A stretch of DNA of 64,000 bases from DASXMT01 sp963812965 (GCA_963812965.1 CAWEXG010000012.1:310001-374000); one strand, 5' to 3'; numbered from the stretch's first letter, positions 33,433 to 42,101 are shown. The notes: a model not told the origin generated them from the sequence alone. Made by a program: numbers and translations.

Positions 33433-33798
33433 CAGCCTCAGACCGAGCGCACTGTGAGCCTTGGCTCACTATCGGGTGCGCGGGAAACCGGGTCAATTCC
33501 AGGCGGCCTTTCCGAACCGGTCCTCCATGGAGGCTGTCACCTGGTCAAACTCGGCGTGCATGTCGGCTCCGGACACCTGGGCGAACACCCTTCAGGCGCT
33601 GCAGTGGCGCACCCGGGCGATGAGCTCTTCGACGAAGCGGCCGGCGATTGTCGCCTCACTCGAATTGTCCCGTCGATGGTGACGAGACGCTGGAGTTTGG
33701 CAGGCGCGCCAGAAAAGAACGACAGCCCGGAGTGTCCCCACCCTGGGCACGCTCCGATGGGATGCTGTTCTCATGAACATCTGGTCGTACCGACCCGT
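33433..33798. other. gene-poor segment with a possible IS256-type transposase remnant
   Basis: No complete gene is visible. On the minus strand 33588-33493 reads VFAQVSGADMHAEFDQVTAS then MEDRFGKAAWN and stops. This loosely matches the IS256-family transposase segment that normally reads TVFAQP...FPKA; the match is short and weak. It abuts the arsR remnant, consistent with a scar left by an insertion event. Confidence 0.3.
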
Positions 33799-34338
33799 AT
33801 GAGCCCGGTCCCGGGATTCGGTCGCGTTGAACAGTTGGCTCAGGCGGTCGCCGAGCGCGTAGTGAGCATCGTTATGGAGGCCATCGACATCGATGCGCTC
33901 CTCCAGCGGATCGATCTCGACTCCCTAGTCGACCGGGTCGACGTGGAGAAGATTATCGATCGGGTTGACGTGGACAAGATCATTGACCGGGTCGACGTGG
34001 AGAAGATTATCGATCGGGTTGACGTGGACAAGATCATTGACCGGGTCGACGTGGAGAAGATTATCGATCGGGTCGACGTGGACAAGATTATTAGTCGGGT
34101 CAACATCGACTCGCTGATGGAGAAGACAGAGCTGGGCACCATCATCGCCCGTTCCACAACCGGGGTGGCGTCCGAGGTCCTCGACGTCATCCGAGCCCAG
34201 GGCGTCGGACTGGACGACTTCTTCGCGCGCTGGGCCAATCGCATCCTCCGCCGGTCATCGGCAGACCTTCCGCTCGGACCCCCGACCCTCGTCGAGGCGG
34301 GATCGGCATTGACCGACCTGCCATCCGGGGCGTCCTGA
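33799..34338 (+). CDS. nonapeptide-repeat protein coupled to an RDD membrane protein
   Basis: A 179-residue protein whose middle consists of seven or more 9-residue repeats alternating RVDVEKIID and RVDVDKIID, from about residue 45 to 105, preceded by IDIDALLQRIDLDSLVDRVD. After the repeats it reads INSLMEK-like NIDSLMEKTELGTIIARST then GVASEVLDVIRAQGVGLDDF and a basic end. The pattern of D/V/I at fixed spacing suggests an amphipathic solenoid or helix bundle, possibly membrane-surface bound. Homologous proteins in other actinobacteria precede RDD proteins (recalled, not checked). ATG 33799 is the last start before homology; the frame is open upstream. Its TGA overlaps the RDD ATG (TGATG). 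Confidence 0.75.
   Translation: MSPVPGFGRVEQLAQAVAERVVSIVMEAIDIDALLQRIDLDSLVDRVDVEKIIDRVDVDKIIDRVDVEKIIDRVDVDKIIDRVDVEKIIDRVDVDKIISRVNIDSLMEKTELGTIIARSTTGVASEVLDVIRAQGVGLDDFFARWANRILRRSSADLPLGPPTLVEAGSALTDLPSGAS
33943..34093 (+). repeat. 27/54-base tandem repeats encoding the nonapeptide array
   Basis: Near-identical 54-base units (GACGTGGAGAAGATTATCGA then GACGTGGACAAGATCATTGA) are repeated about three times. Third-base identity between copies shows recent duplication. Confidence 0.85.
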
Positions 34339-34856
34339 TGGCCACCGCAGTGGTCAAGCCCGTCGAGGGTCGCCAGGGTCACTACGCCGGCACCTTTAGC
34401 CGGCTGGTGGCCTTTGGGGCAGACGTCGGCGTCTCGTGGGCTCTGTTCACACTGGGTGCGGCGGCCCTGACCTTCACCATCCAACTAGCGTCGGGCACCA
34501 GGTTCTCGCCCAGCAACCACCAGATCGTCTCGCTGATCGTCGCTGTGATATGGGAGTTCTTCTACTTTGCCTACCAGTGGGCCCTCAGCGGGAAGACCAT
34601 CGGGATGGCCGTCCTCGGCATCCAACTGGTCAAGACAGATGGGTCGCCCGTCGGAGCCCGTCAGGCGGTCACCCGGACCCTGACCCTGCCGCTCAGTATC
34701 ATCTTCTTTGGCCTTGGGTTTCTGGGTATCCTGACAAACCGTCGGCGGTATGCCTGGCACGACCGGTTCGCCAAGACGGCGGTGGTGTACTCGTGGGACG
34801 CCCGGGCAGCCCGGCTGCGCTGGTTGGCCCGAAAGGATTCGACCACTCCAACTTGA
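34338..34856 (+). CDS. RDD family membrane protein
   Basis: A 172-residue protein with the RDD domain: GTFSRLVAFGADVGVSWALF (R and D of the family name), VIWEFFYFAYQWALSGKTIG with MAVLGIQLVKTDGSP, and RRRYAWHDRFAKTAVVY at the end (the second D). Three to four membrane helices are expected. The role is unknown; some RDD proteins affect ion tolerance. Translation is coupled to the nonapeptide-repeat protein upstream. Confidence 0.9.
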   Translation: MATAVVKPVEGRQGHYAGTFSRLVAFGADVGVSWALFTLGAAALTFTIQLASGTRFSPSNHQIVSLIVAVIWEFFYFAYQWALSGKTIGMAVLGIQLVKTDGSPVGARQAVTRTLTLPLSIIFFGLGFLGILTNRRRYAWHDRFAKTAVVYSWDARAARLRWLARKDSTTPT

Positions 34857-35127
34857 CCCAGTTCATGCTCACACACGTGGCATACGCCTCCGGCCCCGGT
34901 GAGCTCAGTATGAGCGAAGTATCCCTTGACTCGAACACTTGACTGCGGTGACAGGCCTCGCAGACGCGGGTCATCGTGTCCGATGTCGGCGGTGTACCCA
35001 AGACCGCCATCACCGACCCGGCGGTTGCCTGAAAGTGGGCACAGTGACCGGACCATGAGGCTCCCCGATGACGGGTCCTTGGACCACGGAGCGCTCGTGC
35101 CCTACGTTGACCAGTAGGAGGCAAAGG

Positions 35128-36522
35128 ATGACCACGTCAGCGAGTCCGGAAGCACTTCGCCCGCACCGGGTCACTGGGCGTGAGCGTGGGTTGGCGCTGA
35201 GTTCGCTCGGCTGCGGCCTGCTCCTGGCGGTGGTGCTTGTCCTGTTTGCTCTCCACAATCTCGGCTTCCTGCTTCTTGGGCTAGTGGGGCTCGCCGTGGC
35301 GGTGAGCGGCATGTGGTGGTCGGCAACCGAGCGGACGGCACGTCGGGGCGTCGGAATCGCCTGGGGCATCGTTGGCATCGTCCTGATGGTCCTAGCCATC
35401 ATCTGGGCTACACCCCAAAGCGATCGACCACTGTTCCGTCTGCTGCTGATGGCCGTGCTCCTGGTCGCTGCCGTCGGCTTGGCCAGGGCCGCGCTGGTGC
35501 GCGATATCCGTGAGCACGACGATCGTCGACCGGTCTCGGTCAAACGCCCTCAACACCCGGTACTGATCTGCAATCCTTGGTCAGGCGGGGGAAAGGTGGC
35601 GAGGTTCGGTCTTGTCGACCTGGCCGAGGATCTCGGAGTCGAGGTAGTCATGCTCGATCACGGGCTCGACCTCGAGCAGCTGGCGCGGGACGCCATCGCC
35701 GGTGGCGCGGACTGTTTGGGCATGGCCGGAGGGGACGGCTCTCAGGCCCTCGTCGCCTCTGTTGCCATCGAGCACGATCTTCCCTTCGTGTGCGTCTCGG
35801 CCGGAACGCGAAACCATTTCGCTCTGGACCTCGGGATCGACCGGGAGGATCCTCGCCGCAGCCTCCATGCCTTTCGCGACAGCATTGAACGCCGCATCGA
35901 CTACGCCACCGTCGGGGACCGACTCTTCGTCAACAATGTGTCTCTCGGCATCTATGCGACGATCGTTCACCAAGAGGGATACCGCGAAGCCAAGTCGGAG
36001 ACCACCAAGACCATGTTGCCCGACATGCTGGGCCGCACGCAGGGACCCTTCGACCTTCAGCTCACGGAGCCAAGCGGTGTCCAGGTAGACGGTGCCTTCT
36101 TGATCCAGGTGTCCAACAATCCCTACGTCCTGGGCGCGACCCTCGATGCGTCTCAGCGGCGACGGCTGGACACTGGAACGCTCGGGGTTGTAGCCATCTC
36201 GGCAAGGTCGGGGAGCGAGGCGGCCCAGGTGTTTGCCCTCTCAGCACTGGGCCAACGTCGCCGGAGCCGGTACTGGCACGAGTTCACAGTCGCCCACTTC
36301 GAGGTCCGGTCTCGGTCCGGCAAGGCTTACGCCGGGGTCGACGGTGAAGCGCTGGAGCTTTCTACCCCGTTGGAGTTCGAGATCCATCCGCGTGGCCTGC
36401 GGCTGCTCGTCCCAGACGGGAACCTCACTGCCGCCGAGCGACGTCGGGCCCGGGACATCTCGGTCGGCGACTTGGTCGCCATCGCCCGAGGCATCGACCC
36501 GCTGGCTGCCTCAGAGCCATGA
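35128..36522 (+). CDS. diacylglycerol kinase-like lipid kinase with membrane N-terminus
   Basis: A 464-residue protein. The first 130 residues have four membrane segments (LALSSLGCGLLLAVVLVLFA, GVGIAWGIVGIVLMVLAIIW). The catalytic domain follows: VLICNPWSGGGKVARFGLVD, then the nucleotide-binding motif MAGGDGSQALVASVAIEHDL (GGDGT-like) and VCVSAGTRNHFALDLGID, all of the DAGK/YegS/sphingosine kinase family. The end reads VDGEALELSTPLEFEIHPRG. ATG 35128 follows AGGAGGCAAAGG. It phosphorylates a lipid such as diacylglycerol; the exact substrate is unknown. The 270 bases before it hold no gene I can support. Confidence 0.88.
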   Translation: MTTSASPEALRPHRVTGRERGLALSSLGCGLLLAVVLVLFALHNLGFLLLGLVGLAVAVSGMWWSATERTARRGVGIAWGIVGIVLMVLAIIWATPQSDRPLFRLLLMAVLLVAAVGLARAALVRDIREHDDRRPVSVKRPQHPVLICNPWSGGGKVARFGLVDLAEDLGVEVVMLDHGLDLEQLARDAIAGGADCLGMAGGDGSQALVASVAIEHDLPFVCVSAGTRNHFALDLGIDREDPRRSLHAFRDSIERRIDYATVGDRLFVNNVSLGIYATIVHQEGYREAKSETTKTMLPDMLGRTQGPFDLQLTEPSGVQVDGAFLIQVSNNPYVLGATLDASQRRRLDTGTLGVVAISARSGSEAAQVFALSALGQRRRSRYWHEFTVAHFEVRSRSGKAYAGVDGEALELSTPLEFEIHPRGLRLLVPDGNLTAAERRRARDISVGDLVAIARGIDPLAASEP

Positions 36523-36607
36523 TGCCTTACGGAGGTGCGGCAACGGACGGACATCAGCGACGACCCGCGTTCATGCATCTGCAGCTCTGCCCAACCGATC
36601 GTTGAAC

Positions 36608-37885
36608 TCAATTGGACCCATCCACGGGTCCAATTGAACCGAACGTTCGTCGCGGTAACGGGACTTGCATCTCCACTCCTACGGGATGGTTGGGTCCGTG
36701 CGATTCTACGAGCTTGGCGTAGCGATTAATGAGAACGTTGGCGCTCAGTCCATGGGCAAGTACGCTCAGCGCAACAGTGATCGACACGACGGTTACCACC
36801 GTGGATGCCTTTTGTCCCAGTTGGTCCGAGGCCAGCAACGCGAATATGACGGACGCCAACCCGCGGGGTCCGAACCAGCCCATGAAGGCGACCGTGGCAC
36901 CCCCGAGACGGGTGCCAATCATGGCGATGGCGACCGGTACCATTCGAATCACGGTAAGGCTAATGACCGCGTACACCAGTGAACGCAAGACGACTGGACT
37001 GGAGATCGCGGGTCGCAACATCGCTGCTCCGAATGCGAACCAGACCAGGCAGGCCACCAACTGCCCCGAGCCTTCAGTGAGCTCCAACACCCGAGGCCCG
37101 ATACGTTGTCGGAAGATGCCGAAACAGAGCCCGGCCAGAAATGCTGCCACGAATCCGTTTCCGTGAATAGATACAGCCCAGGCGTATGACCCGAGTGCAG
37201 CGGCAATCGTCGCCACGCCGGCCGCTCCTTGTTCTGTCCAGTCTCGCCGCACCGCAATGGTGAGGAGCCAGCCCGCGACGATGCCCCCGCCCACTCCGAC
37301 AAGAGCGCCGAGACCGATCTCACCAAGAGCGTGCAAAAGCGAGGCCGACGTCTCGTGACTCTGGCCGGCCAGCACAGCAACGGCGAGAGATACGAGAGGG
37401 GCCACGGCGCCGTCGTTGAGGCCACTCTCGACGTTGAGTGCTCTGCGCACCCGGCTTGGTACCGAAGCATTGGTCACAATTCCCGCTCCCAAACCAGCAT
37501 CAGTAGGTGCCAAACACAAGGCAACAAGCAGAGCCATCCAGAAACCCAATGATCCAAATATCAAATGGGCTACGAGAGTGCCGAGGCCAATCGTCAAGAC
37601 CAATCCAATGCTCAACAATCTCGCTGGGATGCCAATGTCCTGGCGAATCGAGGAGATACGGACCCTCGCCGCATCAGCAAAGAGGATCATCACCAGCGTC
37701 AACTCGGAACCGACCCTGATGGTTGATGCCGACAGGGTGATGTGAAGAGTCTGCTCGCCCCCAAGGGTGAGACCGATGATCACGAATACCATGGGTGCAG
37801 TGATGCCGAGCCGCTCTGCCCCACCGGACACTGCAGCCCAGAGCACAATGAGTGCAGCCACGACTGCGAGGTCGCCCCAGCTCAC
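36608..37885 (-). CDS. CPA1-type cation/proton antiporter
   Basis: A 425-residue, roughly 12-helix membrane protein of the NhaP/KefB-like family. The family motif with the conserved Asn-Asp pair is seen in RRALNVESGLNDGAVAPLVS (about residues 145-164), together with LVALCLAPTDAGLGAGIVTN and FMGWFGPRGLASVIFALLA, all typical of CPA1. It would export Na+ or K+ in exchange for protons. GTG 37885 overlaps the stop of the preceding DMT fragment as GTGA. The C-terminus is short and ends within a hairpin. Confidence 0.87.
   Translation of the reverse strand: MSWGDLAVVAALIVLWAAVSGGAERLGITAPMVFVIIGLTLGGEQTLHITLSASTIRVGSELTLVMILFADAARVRISSIRQDIGIPARLLSIGLVLTIGLGTLVAHLIFGSLGFWMALLVALCLAPTDAGLGAGIVTNASVPSRVRRALNVESGLNDGAVAPLVSLAVAVLAGQSHETSASLLHALGEIGLGALVGVGGGIVAGWLLTIAVRRDWTEQGAAGVATIAAALGSYAWAVSIHGNGFVAAFLAGLCFGIFRQRIGPRVLELTEGSGQLVACLVWFAFGAAMLRPAISSPVVLRSLVYAVISLTVIRMVPVAIAMIGTRLGGATVAFMGWFGPRGLASVIFALLASDQLGQKASTVVTVVSITVALSVLAHGLSANVLINRYAKLVESHGPNHPVGVEMQVPLPRRTFGSIGPVDGSN
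36609..36636. terminator. perfect hairpin at the convergent ends of two genes
   Basis: CAATTGGACCC (36609-36619) and GGGTCCAATTG (36626-36636) are perfect complements around a six-base loop. The minus-strand antiporter gene ends inside the hairpin (stop at 36608-36610), so the hairpin overlaps its last codons; it also follows the kinase gene by 86 bases. Confidence 0.65.
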
Positions 37886-38271
37886 GGGCTGACCGGTCCG
37901 TCATGGCTTGGTCTCCGCAAGTAACTGGTGAGGCAGGTTCGATGATCAACAGCCCCTAAGACCACTATCCGGTCGATGTGTTGATGGGTAAGCCACGTCC
38001 CGAAGGGGAGGGCAACGACAAGGCTCGGCGTCGTGATCGCCTGAAGGGCCATGAGTGGCCCCTTGTCGAGAGCAACGGCTTGGAGAACCCAGGCCGCCGA
38101 CTGAAGAACCATTCCCGCCAACCACACCGGCTTGTGCAGAATCTGGACTAGCCAGTGCGAGTCGCCGCTCTGCTTGGTCGTGTCGAGCGTGCCCCTCTGC
38201 TGGAGCACCGTGCCAAGAGCGAAAGTGCAGGCAGCCATGAATGCAAGAACCGGGCCTCCAGCGCCTTTCAC
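37882..38271 (-). pseudogene. truncated DMT-type permease
   Basis: The first 108 residues read MKGAGGPVLAFMAACTFALG with VLQQRGTLDT, HKPVWLAGMVLQSAAWVLQA and ALQAITTPSLVVALPFGTWL, like the N-terminal half of actinobacterial DMT/EamA-family transporters. After HIDRIVVLGAV the sequence becomes basic and unlike a membrane protein (DHRTCLTSYLRRPSHDGPVSP minus one residue) and stops at the start of the antiporter gene. About half the permease is missing, so this is a deletion product, although its stop overlaps the antiporter start by four bases. Confidence 0.7.
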
Positions 38272-38544
38272 CTATCCCCCGTATTCGCTGTCGTGCTTGG
38301 ATAGCGATGTACAACCCACTGCGGGCTCCTACCTGTGGGGTCTTCCCCCACAATGAGACGATGACAAGCCCAGGTCAACCCCAACGACGAAGATGGTCTT
38401 CAAATCGACATGCAGCCACTCGCAGCCGAATCCCCATGCAGCTGTCAGGTTGGCCTGCCCGAATCATCAGTGATGCTCCATTAACTGTCCTTGGGCTTAA
38501 ACCCCACTGGGCTCTCTTGACCTGAAAGGGTCAGCACATGGCCC

Positions 38545-39141
38545 CTATCCGTGATGGCTCTGCAGGAGAGTCTTGAGGACGACCATGGCAACTCCCAACA
38601 GTCCGGCAATGCTAGTAATTGCCGCCAAGGGGAGGCCGCTCAACCCGGCAGCTCGACCCGCCATCAGGCCGTGGATCACCAGCAGGATCACGGTCACGAT
38701 CAATGCGATCCACGCCGCTACGGACGAGCGTGCGCCTAGCAAGCGGGCCGTGACGAGGGATATCACGGGGAGAAACGAGGCGGTGATCATCGGCAGGGTG
38801 CTTGCCATCGAGAGGCGGATTTGTGCTCGGTTCGGAAGCTTGCCAGCATGCGTGTGCTGCCCGATGAGCTCGGCGTACAGCTCGGCCAACCAATAGACAG
38901 CGAGTGTGACCACTACGGTCACTGCCAGGGCCGCAGTACGCAGTTGGTTGCCTCCGGCGGCGATGACGGCCGCTGTGACGATCGTTCCATAGATCGCGGC
39001 GGCCGTTCTTCGCCCATCACCATGAGTCGCCGGACGTCCGTTATTGGTTCTCTTCACCGGATTCGCTTCCACGTAGCCCTCTGCGCCGGAGTGGCCGTCA
39101 AATTGCTCTCCGGCTCTCGATGCGCTTGCTCTGGATCGCAT
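38545..39141 (-). CDS. hypothetical membrane protein, 198 residues
   Basis: I do not recognise the family. After about 40 polar residues there are four or five membrane segments: AIYGTIVTAAVIAAGG, AALAVTVVVTLAVYWLAELY, LSMASTLPMITASFLPVISL, AAWIALIVTVILLVIHGLM and AITSIAGLLGVAMVVLKTLL. WLAELYAELIG between segments may be a conserved motif. ATG 39141 overlaps the end of the DUF2252 gene by 44 bases; a GTG at 39057 would remove the polar leader and the overlap. A small hairpin TGACC/GGTCA (about 38519-38535) follows. Confidence 0.65.
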   Translation of the reverse strand: MRSRASASRAGEQFDGHSGAEGYVEANPVKRTNNGRPATHGDGRRTAAAIYGTIVTAAVIAAGGNQLRTAALAVTVVVTLAVYWLAELYAELIGQHTHAGKLPNRAQIRLSMASTLPMITASFLPVISLVTARLLGARSSVAAWIALIVTVILLVIHGLMAGRAAGLSGLPLAAITSIAGLLGVAMVVLKTLLQSHHG

Positions 39142-40492
39142 CGCACAAGGCTCGATGATCTCGCTTGTTCTGTTTCCCGTAGATCGCCGCGAATTGCATC
39201 ATGGCTCGGTCGAACGCTTCGCTCGAGCCTAGATAGGCGGCGATGGCCACGGGGTCCCCAGACCGTGCGTGGGCACGGGCCAACGTCCATCCACAGATCT
39301 GCGCATATATCTCCAGAACCTCGGGGCTCATGGCGTGGACATTCGCCGACACCTTCCAATCCCAGAGCTGGCGCATGTAAAAATCTCGAGAGACGCCGTC
39401 GACTCCCCGCACACGGTCCCAGCCTAGAAAGATGTCACCGGCGGCTTGCATGAGTTGTTGCCCTTCCACCACCCGTTGGCCGTGGTTCGAAACCCTGGGC
39501 TTGGGCAGGTAAGGCTCCAGCACCGATGTCTGTGCCTCTTTCACCTGCAAAAAGAGTGGATCCTGGCCGCCCCTTCCCAGAAGCAGCGCCACCCAGCATC
39601 TTGTACCGACGCTTCCCACGCCGACGACCTTTCGTGCTAGGTCAACGAAGTGGTAGTGGTCCAGGAGGTGTCGTCGATCCTTGGCGAGTGTCCGACGATA
39701 CGAGCGGATCGATCCGGCCATGGCTTCCCAGAACCCTCGCCATTCGGCATCCGAGACAAGCTCAGATGCCGGCACCAGCAATGGTGGATCGCTCTTGAAG
39801 CGGATCTCACCATCGATCTCCTTGGTGAGACTGGCCAACGCTTTGAGATGGTCCTTGGTAGTAGCCCTGGTTGCCGAGCGTCGCAAGCTCTTAACGGCCT
39901 CTTTGCCTGCCTGCCTTCCCCACCGGGCTTCAATGTCATCGAGCCCAAGCCTCGCATACCACACCTGGAGCAACGGCTGCCGGGCGAAGTCCCGTATGGC
40001 CTGCCGATAGGCGCGGGCAACAGCTCCGACGATCTCTCCGCGTTGACCCAGATCGTATCCTCGCTCTCGTCCGGCAATATCGAAGCTTGCCGCCAGGCGC
40101 TTCAGATCCCACTCGAACGGGCCACGAAGTGTCTCGTCAAAATCGTTAACGTCGAATACCAGACTCCGATCCGGAGTCGCGAACCCACCGAAGTTCATCA
40201 GATGGGCGTCACCACACAGCTGGACGTCCAGACTGGTGCGCGGTTCACGGCCCAGATCGTGCGCCATGACAACGGCGGCACCTCGAAAGAACGCAAACGG
40301 TGAGGCGGCCATCCGGGCATGCCGTATCGGTACCAGCTCTGCGACTCGATGAGCCGCCTGCCCCTCCAGGAGCTCGACAGGATCCGGGCGCTCCCTGGGC
40401 GGCCCCCATTCGCCATGGCGACCCCTCGGCACCTTGGTCCGCTCGGCCCTTCCGGTGTTGGCAGAACCCCTCACGAATCCCCGGACCCCCAC
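39098..40492 (-). CDS. DUF2252 family protein
   Basis: A 464-residue cytoplasmic protein. Family signatures are RMAASPFAFFRGAAVVMAHD (about residues 60-79), LDVQLCGDAHLMNFGGFATP, LVFDVNDFDETLRGPFEWDL and KRLAASFDIAGRERGYDL, then VGVGSVGTRCWVALLLGRGG. The fold resembles aminoglycoside-phosphotransferase-like kinases: DAHLMNFG and DVNDFDE look like the catalytic and metal-binding loops. The role is unknown. It may form an operon with the next membrane protein, with which it overlaps. Confidence 0.87.
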   Translation of the reverse strand: MGVRGFVRGSANTGRAERTKVPRGRHGEWGPPRERPDPVELLEGQAAHRVAELVPIRHARMAASPFAFFRGAAVVMAHDLGREPRTSLDVQLCGDAHLMNFGGFATPDRSLVFDVNDFDETLRGPFEWDLKRLAASFDIAGRERGYDLGQRGEIVGAVARAYRQAIRDFARQPLLQVWYARLGLDDIEARWGRQAGKEAVKSLRRSATRATTKDHLKALASLTKEIDGEIRFKSDPPLLVPASELVSDAEWRGFWEAMAGSIRSYRRTLAKDRRHLLDHYHFVDLARKVVGVGSVGTRCWVALLLGRGGQDPLFLQVKEAQTSVLEPYLPKPRVSNHGQRVVEGQQLMQAAGDIFLGWDRVRGVDGVSRDFYMRQLWDWKVSANVHAMSPEVLEIYAQICGWTLARAHARSGDPVAIAAYLGSSEAFDRAMMQFAAIYGKQNKRDHRALCDAIQSKRIESRRAI

Positions 40493-40541
40493 GAGGCTGG
40501 TTGGGGCGGAGTAAGTCGGTGTACCGCTCCACGTCCCGCGC

Positions 40542-40937
40542 TCAAGTCACACCCGTTGCGTCGTCGCGCTGGCCATAGGCGACGAGTGCGTAGATCACCA
40601 ACGCACCGAGTAGCACGTAAGTCAATGACCAGATTGGATAGAAGGGAAGCCACCACACGGCGCTGATGCAAGCGACGGCGCCGGCGGCCACCCCGATCCA
40701 CCGCGCAGCCTGAGACAGTGTCAAGACTCCAGCGGCACATATGAGCAGCACCGCGGCCACCACAATGTAGACCCATCCATACGTCTTCAGGCTGTGACCG
40801 AAAACCGCTCCTTCGAAATTCTCAGGTAGCTGGCCGTGATAGGTGAATGCCCAAATCGCATCGAAAATGCGCATAGCACCAGCAATCCCGAGCATGATGG
40901 CTGCGAACAATATCCACCCGCTGCGCCGTTCAACCAT
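40542..40937 (-). CDS. small four-helix membrane protein (DUF7144-like)
   Basis: A 131-residue protein with four membrane segments: GWILFAAIMLGIAGAMRIFD, YGWVYIVVAAVLLICAAGVL, WIGVAAGAVACISAVWWLPF and IWSLTYVLLGALVIYALVAY. The arrangement matches a family widespread in actinobacteria (recalled as DUF7144) and lacking known function. ATG 40937 is preceded by AGGAGGTTAGAAG. The start is 90 bases from the DUF1269-like gene. Confidence 0.8.
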   Translation of the reverse strand: MVERRSGWILFAAIMLGIAGAMRIFDAIWAFTYHGQLPENFEGAVFGHSLKTYGWVYIVVAAVLLICAAGVLTLSQAARWIGVAAGAVACISAVWWLPFYPIWSLTYVLLGALVIYALVAYGQRDDATGVT

Positions 40938-41004
40938 CTTCTAACCTCCTGCTTCACGATTCTGATCGGACTTGACCATGATCCCTCGAACGACGTCGTG
41001 ACAC

Positions 41005-41023
41005 ATCGGCCGAATAGGCCGAT
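41005..41023. terminator. palindrome ATCGGCC-N5-GGCCGAT after the DUF1269-like gene
   Basis: A 7-base perfect inverted repeat lies eight bases beyond the stop codon at 41031 on the minus strand, in terminator position. It shares the core CACATCGGCC/GGCCGAT with a larger palindrome at 41598-41638 on the other side of the same gene. Confidence 0.5.
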
Positions 41024-41030
41024 TCGGGCG

Positions 41031-41525
41031 TCACCGTTCGTTGGCGGTGTCGGCTCGGAGCGCGGTAAGGAGCCCCGGTGAAGAACAGGCGAGAGTCGAC
41101 AGCGCCAACTCGAGTGCATGACTCTTCAGGGCCTTCGCAGTATGTGTTCCCTCCGGAGTGGTCACCACGACAACGACCGCAATCCGACCTAGGCGGAGGA
41201 CACGACTCAACTCGCTGGACACATGCGCCGGAATTGAACCGGATACGCACGTGAGCACCTGATCGCCGACCCCACCGGCGATGGCCCCAGTGAGGAGTGC
41301 CGGCGGCCAGAGTGCACCGACGACGGCCGAGGCGATGGCTCCGAAACCCCAACCGTGGCGAACCAGGGAGCAACGGACCAATGAGACTTGCTCGTCTGTC
41401 CATTCGATCGTCATCGCGTCTATCAGGCTGGTGGCTGCCCCTGGATCCAGATCCAGCCGATTCCAGGCCTGGGCGGCCTGGGTGTACGAAGAGTAGGCCG
41501 CGATGCCTACCGCAATGTCTGACAC
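41031..41525 (-). CDS. DUF1269-like protein with glycine-zipper membrane hairpin
   Basis: A 164-residue protein beginning SDIAVGIAAYSSYTQAAQAW after the initiator, a DUF1269-like ferredoxin fold pattern. In the middle, HGWGFGAIASAVVGALWPPA with LLTGAIAGGVGDQVL is the glycine-rich helical hairpin of general-stress proteins of this type. The rest reads IPAHVSSELSRVLRLGRIAV with VVVVTTPEGTHTAKALKSHA. GTG 41525 follows AAAGGAG at good spacing. A longer open frame to 42080 is only a shadow of the SHOCT gene. Probably stress-related; function unknown. Confidence 0.8.
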   Translation of the reverse strand: MSDIAVGIAAYSSYTQAAQAWNRLDLDPGAATSLIDAMTIEWTDEQVSLVRCSLVRHGWGFGAIASAVVGALWPPALLTGAIAGGVGDQVLTCVSGSIPAHVSSELSRVLRLGRIAVVVVVTTPEGTHTAKALKSHALELALSTLACSSPGLLTALRADTANER

Positions 41526-41597
41526 CGGTCGCTCCTTTTCGTCCTCATGGTCGGGCAGGCCCGGTGATGTCTCCAGGGGACAGGTAACCACCAACGG

Positions 41598-41638
41598 TCC
41601 CGTGCCACATCGGCCACTGTGGCCGATGTGGCACGGGA
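41598..41638. promoter_or_regulatory. 18-base-arm perfect palindrome between divergent genes
   Basis: TCCCGTGCCACATCGGCC (41598-41615) is exactly complementary to the segment 41621-41638 around ACTGT. It lies in the 180 bases between the divergent DUF1269-like and SHOCT genes, where a terminator is not expected. It might be an operator, a leader hairpin or a mobile palindromic element. Confidence 0.6.
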
Positions 41639-41705
41639 ATATTTCCTTCATGCTGGAGGAGGCGGGATCGCTCCCTAACGGGCTGAATGAGAAAAGGGAC
41701 AAAAG

Positions 41706-42101
41706 ATGCTGCTGGCCTACACGTATCCGCTGCTGGACCTGTTCTGGTCGTTCCTCTTCTTCTTCCTCTTCTTCATGTGGATCTGGGTTCTGATCGCCAT
41801 TCTCACCGACATCTTCCGCAGCCCCGATCTGCACGGTTGGAGCAAGGCCGGCTGGTTCTTGTTCGTCCTGCTCATTCCCTTGATCGGAGTCCTCGTGTAC
41901 TTGATTGCCCGAGGACACAAGATGCAAGACCACGCGATCCAGCGCGCCAAGCAACAGGATCAAGCGTTCGAGCAGTACGTACGGGAAGCCTCGTCGGACG
42001 GGTCGACCACTGACGAGCTGACAAAGCTTGCTGACCTGCGGGAACGAGGCGCCATAACGCCCGAGGAGTTCGAGCAACAAAAGGCCAAGGTTCTCGGATA
42101 A
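41706..42101 (+). CDS. PLDc_N / SHOCT domain membrane protein
   Basis: A 131-residue protein. Two membrane segments (FWSFLFFFLFFMWIWVLIAI and WFLFVLLIPLIGVLVYLIAR) with DIFRSPDLHGWSKAGW between them form the PLDc_N type hairpin. The C-terminal 30 residues form a SHOCT motif: DELTKLADLRERGAITPEEF then EQQKAKVLG. Such proteins are common in actinobacteria and of unknown function. ATG 41706 follows AAAAGGGACAAAAG. Confidence 0.88.
   Translation: MLLAYTYPLLDLFWSFLFFFLFFMWIWVLIAILTDIFRSPDLHGWSKAGWFLFVLLIPLIGVLVYLIARGHKMQDHAIQRAKQQDQAFEQYVREASSDGSTTDELTKLADLRERGAITPEEFEQQKAKVLG

Noticed and set aside
33454..33798. N-terminal extension of the nonapeptide-repeat protein
   Set aside because: The extra residues lack pattern and overlap the scar with arsR and transposase-like remnants; ATG 33799 is closer to the conserved part.
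41526..42080. Upstream extension of the DUF1269-like frame to 42080
   Set aside because: It covers the divergent SHOCT gene in antisense and the intergenic palindrome; GTG 41525 has a good ribosome site.
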